This document shows, one piece after another, positions 13,691 through 25,400 of a DNA stretch of 64,000 nucleotides. Each line of letters opens with the position of its first letter. Within the stretch, counting starts at the first letter, position 1. The notes beneath the pieces are model-generated. The model saw only the letters and a program-made list of their open reading frames with translations, ran no database searches and was not told the DNA's origin. The position numbers and the translations under genes are program-made. This stretch comes from Dromaius novaehollandiae. Its lineage: Eukaryota > Chordata > Aves > Casuariiformes > Dromaiidae. The stretch spans positions 150,865,517 to 150,929,516 of the forward strand of contig NC_088099.1 in assembly GCF_036370855.1 (NCBI RefSeq), given 5' to 3'.

Positions 13691-14676
13691 TCTATCATAA
13701 AATGACAGTTTCTCTGTGTCTCTGGTGCACTTATTATTGGGAATGACTGTATCATTTTGACATTTATTATCTCTTTTTCTTCACAGGTAAGAAGTGGTAT
13801 AGGAAATGGGAAAACAGATAGGTTCAGACCCCTAAATGGTTCAAATCAGCATAGCCCTATTAAAACCAATTGGTGTATGATCTTTCTGCTTTAAACTTGC
13901 TCCTAGAGCTGAGTGACCAGAATTTAAGTCTCACAAGTACTTTTGAGTGTTTTTGCTTACTGCTTTCTCAGGCAGCAGGAATTGTTTTAAGGAGCTTTTT
14001 CCGACAAAAGGTTTGGGAGGAAGGCAGGATAACCAATGTGATCTACAAAAAGTCAGTTATCCTTGATGATAATCTTTATTTGTAACTTTGATTCAACTTC
14101 ATTGGCCACAGAGCTTTGCATAAAAGCCTGAAAAACACTGATCCCTCAAGATGGTGATGAATTCGTAACCATATCATGACTGTTTCTTCTACTACTCTTC
14201 AACTACTCCGGTTTATATCCCTGTCACGGACATCTGGAGACCCATCCAACTGTGCCATAGCAAAGTAGAGCGCCCTAAAGAGGCCCCATGCTCCTTATCA
14301 GAGAACTGTCCAAACTTCACAACTTTTTAGATGCTTTCCAGCTTGCTGTAAGGAGATTGAATTCTGTAAGACTGAAACTCCCAGCACAGAGAACCTCAGT
14401 TCTTAGAGTTATATGCCTGTAACTTGCCAAGATTGGCAGAGTTTAGGGATTTCTCCTTGCTTTGACTAGCCCAAATATTATGACTTGACTTTGCACGAGG
14501 TACCAGGGACCTTTTTCTAGCTATTGGAGTCCTGAAGGTATTTCTGTGTTTCTTAATGCTCACCTGATGATCTTCCACATCCCACTGAAAATCCGAGCCT
14601 TGTGATCACACTTCTCTTCTTCAAGGATGTATAGGAGAGGAAGCAAATGAACACAGACATGTCCAAGGATTACAGT

Positions 14677-14922
14677 CATGGAATCAGAAGGCAGTGAGGG
14701 CCAGAACAGACCTCAGGAGGACATCCAGCCCTTCCTCCTGCTCCCAGGCAGAATCAGCCACCTCTAGGACAGATGTTTTTTTACTTACCTCTAATGCTGG
14801 AGATCTAGTTTCCCCAGACTTTCTGTTACAAATCCTCAAAAATCTTCACTGGTAAAAGGTTTTTCCAACCTGAATCTCCCCTATTGTAGCTTCAGATCAT
14901 TAGTTCTTCTCCAATCATTGCC
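14677..14922 (-). mobile_element. Ancient CR1-family fragment
   Basis: The plus strand starts GGAATCAGAAGGC then GACCTCAGGAGGACATCCAGCC and CTCCTGCTC, which follows the reverse order of the conserved CR1 3' end. Further on, AAAGGTTTTTCCAACCTGAATC and a decayed 'CTTCAGATCATTAGTTCTTCT' match the region that in CR1 relics precedes the 'ttgcttcttgtcct' block. Divergence is clearly higher than in the other copies. Ends are approximate. Confidence 0.7.
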
Positions 14923-16165
14923 AGGTATAAATCCAAAACATATTTAGAGTTGATCATGCCAGTAACTAGGTACTAACTTTAAAAGTCAGCCTTTGGACAA
15001 TACTGAAGTTACATAATCAATGGTGACTTTTGCTCTCCATAACTGTTCTGCTGGGTAAAACCACAAACTTGGAGACCTTTGTAAAGCAGTATGTACTTGA
15101 CACTCCCTCAGAGGTACACATAGAATTGAGAATCCAGGTCACTTTTTCTATGAACTCTGCATACAGAGAGGTAATAGAGTATCAAGTTGCCCTTTTCACC
15201 TAGCTGTTTTCCAAACAGAAAAAAACATCAGGGAAGTGATCTGAGTTAAAGAAACAGAATTAAACATAATTTATAGCTCGTGGGGGAAAGTGTTTATAGT
15301 AATTCACTGTTCCATCTCAGTGTGTGTTTAATGTTTGTTGATGGGTTTTCTGTGCCTCAGGTGAACATAGATGCATTTTAATAGAGACAGATGGGAAAAA
15401 AATTGTACAAGACTGTTAGCTAAACAGTATACAGCACAGGGTGTATCAACAGTCAGGGGAGATAATACCCCTTCCTCTCCTCCCCTACCCAAAAGTTTGC
15501 ACCAACGGAAATGTATTAGCAAGAGGCAGTACATATCAGGAGGTCTGTTTTTCTAGCTGTTGTTGTAGACTTGCTAATGGCATCAGTACTCATATGTACA
15601 TGCAATGTCATTTGATGCTGGGGCCAACATGTGTACAAAATGGTGTAACAGACATGCATTAAAAGTTGCAGAGAGATCTATGGTCCATCTGCTTTCAAAA
15701 TACCTCTGGCGCAGCTGCTGAGCTTGCATGTATTAATGATGAATTGTTTTTGACACTAGCCATTGTCAAAAAGGCTGTAATCTCACACCCCTGAACCACA
15801 CTTACTGGTGAACTTCACACAGCATAAAGTGGAAGAAAGAACCAAGTCCACAATACCAGATGATTTAATTACATAAAACATATCTTTACACTCTCTTGAA
15901 ATTCCTTTGATATCAGAAATTACTGCAGATTTTACAGGAACATAATAGGAAGGGGAAGTACTGTGTGGAATCATGGAAGGAAAGGGAAGTGGTCAATACA
16001 AGATGTTGATCAGTGTTATCAAAATCCTGTGAACACCTGCTGTATATATATTTCCCATCTCACCATGAGCCAAGCCGTCTATTTTCCATAACCTATGGCC
16101 ATACAGTGACAACTCTGTTTTTTTGTTTCCCAGAATGCAACACCTGGCAAAAAGCCATAAAAAGT

Positions 16166-16265
16166 GAACTACTGGGTCAGACAAGATGTGCTGTCCTCTC
16201 TCTGATATAGACCAGCAGTGGATGCAGAGGGAAATGGCACAAAAACAGACAAGCATGAAATAATA
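16166..16265 (-). mobile_element. Relic of an ancient sauropsid interspersed repeat
   Basis: The stretch beginning GAACTACTGGGTCAGAC, followed by a CTGTCCTCTCTCTGATA block, CAGTGGATGCAGAGGGAA and finally an ATAATAC tail, follows the order of an old repeat that I recall as common in turtle and crocodilian genomes. Part of its reverse complement matches the relic at 25311-25400, where the shared core is TCTGA(C/T)C(C/T)AGTA. I cannot name the family with certainty; CR1-related is possible. Confidence 0.5.
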
Positions 16266-16632
16266 CTTTGCTTGCACATCTTCCAGACTTCCCATAGTCA
16301 CTTCAAACTCATGTGGACTTTTAAACATACTCCAGCTATTCTGAGTCCTATGTCCTTGGCCGTTATTGCTGGCGCTACAAACATTTTCATACTTTCAGAT
16401 GCGCTAGGTCCTCAGCCCCTACTCAGGCCACGCACATCACCTACACAAGCTAACAGAATACAGGCAATATAAGGAACAAAACTTCACTGCAGAAAAGCAA
16501 AGGTGTGGGAGAAAGACATCAGACCATCAAGTAACTTCATTTCCCAGCTTGATCCCTGATGCCAGTTCCCTGATTAAGTCCACTCAATATGTGCTAGTTT
16601 ACACCTGAGCTCCCTCCTGGCATGTTTTAATG

Positions 16633-16694
16633 CTATGTGGCTGAACTAGGTAGCCCAGGCTACAGGCTATGTAGCCTGGGCTACATCCACATAG
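16633..16694. repeat. Long imperfect inverted repeat (hairpin)
   Basis: A perfect 15-bp stem (16650-16664 with 16670-16684) closes on a 5-base loop. Outside it, after an asymmetric 9x2 internal loop, an 8-bp stem pairs CTATGTGG (16633-16640) with CCACATAG (16687-16694). It could be a cruciform-prone palindrome, the remnant of a small foldback element, or a structured transcript. The small loop makes a canonical microRNA precursor unlikely. Confidence 0.85.
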
Positions 16695-17689
16695 TTATAG
16701 AAGCACAGATTGCTAATGGGGAATCTATTTGGTTTGAAGGACAAAATGCTGTACAGTGTAAAAAGGGAAAGGAGGAGTCCTGTTTTCTGACATGAGGTGT
16801 TTGAATAGCCTAGGCCTTCTTCCTCTTTCACTTGTGTCAAAATAATGGGATCTGCAGATCGCATGGAGCAGAGCCTCTGATGAGATCCATGGTAGAATCC
16901 CATTGGTAAAGCTGCTGATTACTGGTAACCAGCAACCTGAATTTTCCACACCCTGCGACTGATCATCTGTTAGGTCACTGGCAATGACTCTGATTCACTT
17001 CATCCCTGTTTCTTCATCTGTTAAATAGGAAAAATGGTACTTGCTCTACTTGGCAAAGTGCTTTGGAGTTAACAGATGAAAAGCTTAAGTACTAGCTTCT
17101 GGTCAAAAAGGAAGCACAAACTGGCAGAAAATGACTGGAAAACTTAACCAAATGGCTTCAAACCTCTGAAATGGCTCGAGTCTAATTTCTAACTCTAATT
17201 CAGTCGGTATTCCCTTTTTGTCGTCACCTTTAGTCTATTTAACATTCTAGTTTTACAAACATTACAACATGTGCCTGTCCTAATCCTTGTCTCTTAACAC
17301 TAAAATCTGTTTGAAACCCAAGTTGCCTTTCCCCAGTCAGTTGTGCAACGTGCTATTTTTGGAATAACCCTTGCAATCCCGAGGAAACAGCAAAAACGAT
17401 TACACAAAATGGAAAAGAGGGACTTTAAGACAGGTTTAATCTTCTGCCTTTTAATACAACCCTATAAGCAGAAACAATGAGTTGAAACACTGATGGGGGG
17501 CTGGCAAGGGCACTTCAACAGAGCACTGGAGCGTGTTTTCCTGCTGTTTCTTTCTGTGAGACATTAAGATTCACAGCAGGTTCAAAAGAAAGGCTCTGCG
17601 CACACTTCCAGGTGCTGTTTGGCTAGGAAATGTGTTAGCAGTTCTTGTGTAGCTACTGCACGTGTAGCTTTTTCATCAGCGCAACTGCA

Positions 17690-18754
17690 AGCAATTATTT
17701 CTACTGGTTATTTATTCTTCTGTGGCTTTACACAACCTGACTGAGCAAGGAGGAGTTTATTCAGCCGGAGGAGAGTTCTCGCTGAGAGAGCTGCAGTGGA
17801 TTAGCAAACTCCGTGTGTGTGCGTAACTGATCTCATTTCTGTGCTCCGATAGTTTTGTTGTTGCTGTGTTATGATCCAGAAAAGAGCTGGAAGGGCTGAG
17901 GAGTGATGACAGCATTAGTAGCAGAGGAGTTGTAAAGTGAATTTTGTCTGTAAAGTAATGTGTAAACTAAAGTTTTCTGCTGATTTCAAGAGCTGTGGTG
18001 CTTTTCTTTCTGTAAGCTGTGAACGGGCACATCCAGCTCCCCACAGAGCCTGAGGCCAGTGTAAATTACCACCGCTTCCACAGGGACAGGGACACAGGGG
18101 AAATCGGAAGTTTAGAAATCCGTGTATTTTTGTTGCCAGTTGATCTCCCCTTTGTTTGTCAGCGTGGATGGAGATCGGTGTGCTCAGTAAGTGAGATGGC
18201 CATCTGAGAGCAGAGGGGGAGAGCAGCGTGAAGTGGAAAACCTGAGGGGCTTTGCGAAGCGCTCTCCTTTCACCTCCCCCGCTGTCTCCACCCTCGGCGC
18301 CTTGCGGCTCCTCCTGGAAAGCGGCGATGCTGAAGTCTGCCAGGACCGGAGCAGCACAGTCCCGTGCAGAGCTTGAGCCAGCTGGCGGTGCAGCAGGGGC
18401 TCTGCCTTCCCTCCCGCCTCCTCCTCCTCTGCAGAGGGGAAGCACCCATCGCCACATGCTGCGTTTTCATGAATGCCTCAAGCCAGCTGTGGAAAACCAG
18501 CTTTTTAACCTGTGCAAATGAAATGGAGTCTGAGGAGGATCTACCTGTCTGGTAACTGACGTTACAGAGACGGACAGTCCGGGTGCTGTAGGGTGAGTGG
18601 AAGACAAGGCGGCAATGGGACTGTGACTCTATGGCGAATGTGCCGCAGGGCTACGCGCCATCCACGCTCTGCTCCGCGCAGCGGTTTGCAGGGAGCCATG
18701 GGGAGCACGTGCTGAGACCGAGCGCCTGGCAGAAGCACCACCCGGCTGGTGAAC
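17690..18754 (+). promoter_or_regulatory. TRHR: Putative TRHR promoter and 5' leader
   Basis: GC content and CpG frequency rise through this kilobase, ending at the TRHR start codon. I see no convincing TATA box at a defined distance, so the start of transcription is not placed. A half-CRE motif (TGACGT) occurs at about 18557. The human gene is described as having a short intron in its 5' untranslated region. Here a perfect GTAAGT donor (18187-18192) and candidate acceptors ending at 18681 or 18691 would give a leader intron of about 0.5 kb. A second GTGAGT donor lies at 18593. Both are predictions from splice motifs only. Confidence 0.5.
18698..18715 (+). promoter_or_regulatory. Five-codon upstream ORF in the TRHR leader
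   Basis: An ATG in strong context (GCC before it, G after it) opens a five-codon frame (MGSTC) ending in TGA, 39 bases before the TRHR start codon and in the same frame. It lies downstream of both candidate leader acceptors, so any mature transcript reaching the main start from those sites would contain it. A short uORF this close usually lowers or tunes translation of the main frame; that role is inferred. Confidence 0.6.
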
Positions 18755-19549
18755 ATGGAGAATGGCACGGGGGACGAGCAAAACCAAACCGGACTGCTGG
18801 TAACGAGCCAAGAGATTGTCACAGCCGAATACCAAGTGGTTACCATTCTCCTGGTCCTTGTCATCTGTGGACTGGGCATCGTGGGCAACATCATGGTGGT
18901 TTTGGTGGTCCTCAGAACCAAACACATGCGAACTCCCACTAACTGCTATCTGGTGAGTTTGGCTGTGGCAGATCTCATGGTGCTGGTGGCTGCAGGACTG
19001 CCCAATATCACAGAAAGCCTGTATGGATCCTGGGTGTATGGCTATGTGGGATGTCTCTGTATTACTTATCTCCAGTACCTAGGGATCAATGCTTCTTCTT
19101 TTTCCATCACTGCCTTCACCATCGAGAGATACATAGCCATCTGTCACCCAATCAAAGCTCAATTCCTATGCACTTTTTCGAGAGCCAAAAAGATCATTAT
19201 TTTTGTCTGGGCTTTCACCTCCATATACTGTATGCTCTGGTTTTTCCTGCTAGACCTCAATACAGTAGTCTACAAAGACACTACTGTTGTGTCCTGTGGC
19301 TACAAGGTGTCCAGGAGCTATTATTCTCCTATCTATATGATGGATTTCGGTATATTTTATGTTGTGCCAATGGTACTGGCAACTGTCCTCTATGGGCTGA
19401 TTGCTAGAATACTGTTCCTGAACCCTATCCCTTCGGATCCGAAAGAAAACTCTAAGACGTGGAGGAATGACTTGGCTCCCCAAAACAAGGCTGTGAATTC
19501 CAAGATGACTAACAGAAGTTTCAATAGCACTATTGCTTCTAGAAGGCAG
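18755..19549 (+). CDS. TRHR: Thyrotropin-releasing hormone receptor, coding exon 1 (residues 1-265)
   Basis: TRHR is the plasma-membrane class A GPCR for the tripeptide TRH. It signals mainly through Gq/11 and phospholipase C in pituitary and brain. This exon encodes the extracellular N-terminus with N-glycosylation sequons at N3 and N10, then TM1 (about 28-51), TM2 (62-84), TM3 (98-122), TM4 (145-168), TM5 (192-216) and most of intracellular loop 3. Visible landmarks are the disulfide cysteines C100 and C181, the ERY motif (124-126), and TRH-contact residues Y108 and N112, equivalent to human Y106 and N110. The start is the ATG at 18755 (A at -3, G at +4); a GTG two codons earlier is not used. 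The exon ends in CAG followed by a GT donor at 19550, phase 0, after Q265. Reading on into the intron gives a stop after three codons. Similarity to vertebrate TRHR is so high that identity is secure; TRHR2/3 paralogs are less likely. Confidence 0.97.
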
Positions 19550-20660
19550 GTAGGCAACTGAATTTGAAATGGCTTTCTGAAACATAAAACCCGCTTGTTT
19601 TTGAGATCACTAGCTTAGACATTTGGAAAGGGGCAAAACATATTATCCCTTTTTATTATGCTGTCAAGCCAAAATAATATGATACATATACATATATATT
19701 TATGAATACTTTTTTTTCTTGTCTATACATTATTGCCTCCTGCTAGAACTGGGGCAGATGATATTTAATTTCCTATGTCAAAAAGCAATTAGGAAGTGTC
19801 CATAAGGAATGAAACACACGTTTGACTGTACTTTCCTCATATTACAGCCTGTCAGTAATGCTGTCAAATATACAAAGTGACTCTTGATTTAGTTTTGAGA
19901 TCTGAGGAGAAGGAAATTGCCTGGGAGTTTAGCAGACTTGAGGTTTAACAGATTTTGAGTGCTAAGGCACTGTGTCACTGCATGAACAAAGTGAAGTTTT
20001 TACTTGCTATGAAACAGTGAAAAGTCTACTTAAGCAAGTCTGTATATAAAAATGCTCTATAAATGTTAAGCATCCTTGTTACTCTTTCTTTCAGGAAATA
20101 TTTTTATGTATTGATGGCTCAAAACTGAGGCATAGATTTGACTGGCTTCTTTATATTTTTACTTATATGTGCTGCAATGTGTAATTCTATCACTAGAATA
20201 CAGTTAATGGAGTAAATACTTTATAGCTATTCACAATAAAGCATACTACCTTGCACTCAGACAGCACGGAGCGGTTAGCACTGTTGGGTCCAGTCCTGGG
20301 AAATGCAGGGTGCATCATTCTGCCATCGCCCCTTGGGAAGAGGCTGGGGCTGTGTTGGTGTGAGTGTGGGGCCCCGCTGCTGCGCACCACGCCACGGGGC
20401 TGACACCCCCTCAGCTGCTGGGGTGACCAGCTTCGGAGGGCTGCCTTGGCACAAAGGATGCGTCAGGTGGCAACGCTGAGGGGCTCACCTCTTCGGATAA
20501 GCTGAGTGCAACCTGGGTGAGGGATTGAGCTTTATTATCTTATTTCTTTATGTAGATTGCTACCGTTTAATGAAAGGGACTTTTTCCCTTAGCATGAGCC
20601 ATTGACCTCAAAAGTTGACTGACCTGCATGCTATAATACCAAACATTCAGAGCACTAGAG

Positions 20661-20690
20661 GTTTGTAGGTTTGCCTAGAAACCTACAAAC
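20661..20690. repeat. Perfect 12-bp hairpin in the TRHR intron
   Basis: GTTTGTAGGTTT (20661-20672) and its exact reverse complement (20679-20690) flank the 6-base loop GCCTAG. Confidence 0.9.
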
Positions 20691-21306
20691 TGAAACATCT
20701 GAGCTAGTTTTTATTTAATTATGTCTCCACTTATAGGTAAATATTTGGATTAGAAGTGCTTAATTTTTTTGTCTATTAATTAGTAGAAAAATAAAATAAA
20801 CTACTTTTCAAGTTGTCATCATTACTTTAGTATACATGCTTAATTATATGTACTTAGTGCATTATATGTGCTCATTTGAAAAACAGAAAAATCTTTTAAG
20901 TATTTGAGCATTGCAGACAATAGATAGTATTCTATTATGAAAACCTAAGAGGATTATTATACGATGTCTTTTGTGTCTTATAAAGATAGCAAGATTTCTT
21001 CTAAAAGTGTAAGTAACTTCATGGATTAATGTAGCTTCATTATCAGTAAAGCTAGCACGTGCATATAATACAATGGAGGAAGCAAAGCAAGGATAGTGTG
21101 ACATTATTAGTAATATTATTTATAAAATAGCAGCATTCAAAATATACCAAGTGGTGTAAAATGGGAAAACAAAGTCCATATTCAAAGAGTCTAGAGTCTC
21201 AACAGCCACGAAGACACGAATTTCCCACTGTTTTAGGAAAGACTTAATACAGGTATAACTGAGAGCATATTTTGGCCCCACAGTGAATTCTACTCTCATT
21301 TAAAGA

Positions 21307-21348
21307 GATATATATATATGTATGTATGTATATACACACATATATATG
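21307..21348. repeat. TA / TATG / CA compound microsatellite
   Basis: An alternating TA run, then TATG units, then a short ACAC block and TATATA, about 42 bases in total. Confidence 0.92.
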
Positions 21349-24300
21349 CCTTCTCAACATGGTGCTTTCACTAAAGTAACAATTGCATATGATTTCCAGC
21401 ATGTGAGCTGCAGAAAAAGTGACAAAAAGTGTGGTCTATAGTTCCTACTTCTGTGGCAGTTCTCATTCTTATCCAAGAATGTTTCTACAAAATGAAATTA
21501 TTGCATGCTCCATTGAGTTATTATGAGTTAATTATTATTATAATTGACTTATTATGAGCTCACATTTATACCAGAATAAAGCAGTAAGTTAGATAGGATT
21601 CCTGAATACTGATATGGGTTTAACCCAAGGTATTTCATAGCCATTTTTGACTGTGATTACTCCAGCATGGCAGAGCATGTGAATTGATTTACCCATGCAG
21701 TCTGACCTGGATTGCTTCACTAATCTGGATTTAGCTTGACCCAGACCGACAGATCATACCATTTCCTTTAATCACCTTGGGACTTCCCATTACCCTATCA
21801 ACATTTTGAAAATCTCCCTTTGTTAAAACTGGTTAAAACTTGCTATTACCAGGATAAGATAGGGTTTTGTCCTCTAACTTATCATACAGTCACTGTGTTT
21901 TATTTCAGGAGCACTTTCTGAAGCTGTTTCTAACTCACAATAGAACTCATGACTCCTATTTTTTAGAAAGTTTTTACCATATATTATAATATTAGCATAC
22001 AGTGTGTATTGTCAACTCTGTCTTTCTATGTCAGCTTCCAAGAATTGGGCTCAGACTTCTACGTATGGTCACTCACATGTTATAAGAATGCAATTTCAAT
22101 TATTTTTTTGAAAAAATGGCAATACAGCACCTAGGTCCTTGGTATGAGGAGTAAGCCCAGAACTAGAAGTTGATTGACTGAAAAAGTGAAGACCAATCTG
22201 GAAAACATCTTGGATTCAATATCTCAAGCCTGACACCAATGGAGAGAGCAAGGCAAGGGAGCAGCAACCCTGACATGACATCTAGAATAGCTCTATGCTC
22301 AGGGAGGAAGCAAATACAGCGTAAAATAACCATTTCCCCACAGCTGTGGAAGGCAGCTGCTTGAACTGAGGCAAGGGAGGCATATGGCAGCTTGGCAGTG
22401 AGACAAAAAGGAGGGAGGGAGATCGCTGTTGCAGAAGCAGCATAGATGGACTAAGCTCACTTTCCTTAGAACAGGTATTTTCAGTCTCTGACAAACAGAT
22501 TTAATGCCAGTTATAAAGGGGGGAGAAAAGAGGTTAAGGACTTTTGTTCTGTTTCCAGAAGAGAACAGTGATTTAGATTATTTTATGATTTAGAAGTGAG
22601 GCCTGAAATATTTTTTAGAGTAGTCAGTCAAGCCTAGTTTGACATATTTTTCCTGTGAGTGCTCTAGGGATGAGCACAGAATGAGATGATATTACATCAC
22701 CAGTGAAGGATAATCAGTTATTCCAGGTAGAAAGTGGTCCTCTGCTTACTCATTCTATTCCCTGTCTTCATCCTCCCACCCACATGATTTAAAAGTCACT
22801 GAACTATGTTAGTTCAAGGAAATATTTATCTCACTCTAATGTCTGCAAAACTAACAGGAACAAAATCTATTTACTAAAGGAACAATAGCCCCATATCAAC
22901 AAGTGCTGGTGGACAAGTACTGTTGGAAAAAGCCATCAAGCTGCTATTCAGGGTCCCCCAAAGCACTGCAAGACAAAACTGAACGGGGAAGATGCGCAAA
23001 AAAAGACATAAAAAGTTCAGCCCTTCCTTTAAAATCTCGAAGGAGAGGGAAAGTATCTCAATTTCCAATACATTTTTAGTTCACTAAATAGCATCTGTTT
23101 CTGCTGATTTTGGGCAGTTACTTAGATTACGAGTTATTTACATTGCAAGCAAGAGTTCTACTGAGAAATTAAGTACTGATACGTAACAATAGGATGTGTT
23201 AAACTCTATTCTTCATTTTGCTTGTGGAAAGCTAAAACAATCCCATGACCATGGATTATTTATTCTGTTTTACGGAACTATACTAAATAGAAGGGTCTGA
23301 TAAATGTATTTTAAAATTTTTCAGAAAGAAAACTAGCACTATGTGGTAGTCAGGCAAGTTGCATCAGAGTCCATTTCCAGTTCACTTCATTTTCCATCGG
23401 GCTTATGTACCAGAAGGAACAGAAACCACTTCATTCCGTTTCTGAGATGCATTGGCACTGTCAGAAAAAAAATTAAACTGATCCACTTGTTATGAAAAGC
23501 AATAAGAGTCATTTATTTCCTTTTCAGGGCTTTTGATCAGCCACTAAAGTTAGCAGGTAAGACTTGATTGTCTCCTTAGTGAAGATCTCTGCCAGAAGAA
23601 GGTGCAATATTGATATGCTCCACCTTCTGAGAGGAATCAGCTTGTGCTCAAGGCTACATGGCATTGGGCTTCATTGCCGTGAGCCATAAACTAGTATTAA
23701 GCTTGTTTTAGGTACCAAAACATGCTGGTTAACTTTCAAGCATGTGCTTCATTTGTCTCTTGAAGAAAAACCTTAAAGAACACCTATTATGTCTGATGGC
23801 ACTGGTGATGTCTGCATTGAATGGGGTTTCAGCCGTGCTTTGCAAAAGAAATAATCTTGCTAGACTGGACTTCATATATAATTGAACAATACTGTGGAAA
23901 GGCACTTGACTACCTGTAAGAGGTTTCAGTGATAAAGAAACAGTGACTTTATGGACTACAGTTTATGTAGTTTTCTGCAAGAGCAGATTAGGAGAAAAAT
24001 AAAAGGGTCACTAAGAGAAAGGTGGGAGGTCGTTGACCACAGAGAAATTATAGAATATTTTTGCTAAGTTACATGCTTTGCACAATTTGAACCTGAGAAA
24101 ACAGAATGAAATAGCCCTGGTGTACATATTTCCTTGTAATGAAGTTCAACTGCAGGGTGGGTGAGAAAGCAAAGTTTTCCAACACACAGCAGTCAAACCC
24201 AGTTCATAGTAGCTGAAACTTCAAAGCTTACCAGAGGAAAGATCAATAAGAGTAGAAGACAGTGTCTTGGCAAACATTATCTCTTAAGGACAGGCAGTTC

Positions 24301-25310
24301 AAAGACCCATTTACTTTATTCGGAGTGCAAGAAGGGACTTCAGTGCAAAATCTATATTCAGATTTGTTTCACTACTGTATGGTCATTTGTACAGATAATC
24401 ACTACTCCCAAGGAAGTTAATTGAAATTGATTTCTTCTCACTTGCCATAAAACACAGACTATGAATCTGAGACAGTCCCATTAAACACATCTTTTGAAAC
24501 TGCGAGGAAATCCAAGCCCTCCTGAAGCATTTAGGAAATTGCAATTGTTGCCATGAGACTAAGGTAACTGCTGCATATAGTAGCAACAAAGCTTGAAGGC
24601 AGATATTTTAAGACATTTTACAGCCAAGAGGAAGTATAACATCTCAATCCCTTCAATCAGTAAGAGATCAGCAACTGATTTCAACAAGGCCAATGTTTTA
24701 GTGGCACTCTTCCTTTAAGTAGGTGTCTAATGAGATGTCACAGCCTGTCAGTATAGACAAAACTGCTCAAGATTTCAGAGAAAAAAATGTGATTGAGATT
24801 TCAACATCACAACCAGCATAACACCAGAGTGAAGCTTTTCTCTCTTTGCTTCCTATTAGGACTGTATTTTATAATGGGGCTTCTACAAACATTTCGCTTG
24901 TCCTCTACGAAATCTCATTTCTTAAGAAGCAAAGAGATTGCAGATGTTATTGGTGTATTTTTCCATTTAAAAGGCTTTGAAATATAGTGAAGAGAGTATG
25001 GCACAAGGGTCAGTGGGAATTGCACAGCGGTGGAAGGCAAGACAGGAGCTGGTTTAAAAGAGACATCGGTTTTTACTTTGGAAACATTCACGATTACAAG
25101 AATGCTTTAGGAATAGCTACTACCCTCACTTCCCTGAAGAATCTTTTTCCCAAGTTTGAAGAAAACTGGCCTAGATACTTACGAGTAACAGTTTATAGTG
25201 ATATGAATAGTCAACTTCTGTCCAGCATCTCTTTTTCAGTTACTTTGTCCCTCCTGAGCAATTGGAAAGGCAAAAAGTTTGCAAGAGTATTAAGGCAAGT
25301 ATTAAGGCCT

Positions 25311-25400
25311 AGGCACCTGTGTATGGACATTGAGACAGGATACTGGGCCTGACCGACCTTTGATCTGATCTAGTATGGATGTTTGTATATTTTTATGGGT
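25311..25400 (+). mobile_element. Relic of an ancient sauropsid interspersed repeat
   Basis: The core reads GAGACAGGATACTGGGCC, then GACCTTTGATCTGATC and TAGTATGGATG. This follows the widespread old-reptile repeat motif ending 'gacaggatactgggctaga' and 'ggtctgacccagtatggc'. It is the opposite orientation of the relic at 16166-16265. The family is not named with certainty. Ends are approximate. Confidence 0.5.

Larger units (their letters stand above)
11144..14676. other. Intergenic stretch with simple repeats
   Basis: No gene or RNA recognised. It contains a TAGG-type tandem repeat (11982-12042), a T/C-rich strip (about 12100-12480), a 13-base A run at 12598 and a CCTTTT hexanucleotide repeat (13641-13690). 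The rest is AT-rich. Confidence 0.6.
14923..17689. other. Intergenic stretch just upstream of the TRHR leader
   Basis: No gene recognised. It contains an ancient interspersed repeat relic (16166-16265) and a long imperfect hairpin (16633-16694). Open frames of up to 111 codons (15993-16328, minus) show no family resemblance. Distal TRHR control sequences could lie here, but nothing in the sequence proves it. Confidence 0.55.

Noticed and set aside
17915..18457. 180-codon minus-strand frame over the TRHR leader
   Set aside because: Its Gly/Arg/Ala-rich translation is typical of GC-rich antisense sequence; it is open because of composition.
18631..18942. Plus-strand frame overlapping the TRHR start
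   Set aside because: It is out of frame with TRHR and has no similarity to any protein I know. It would be removed if the leader intron exists. TRHR itself explains the coding signal.
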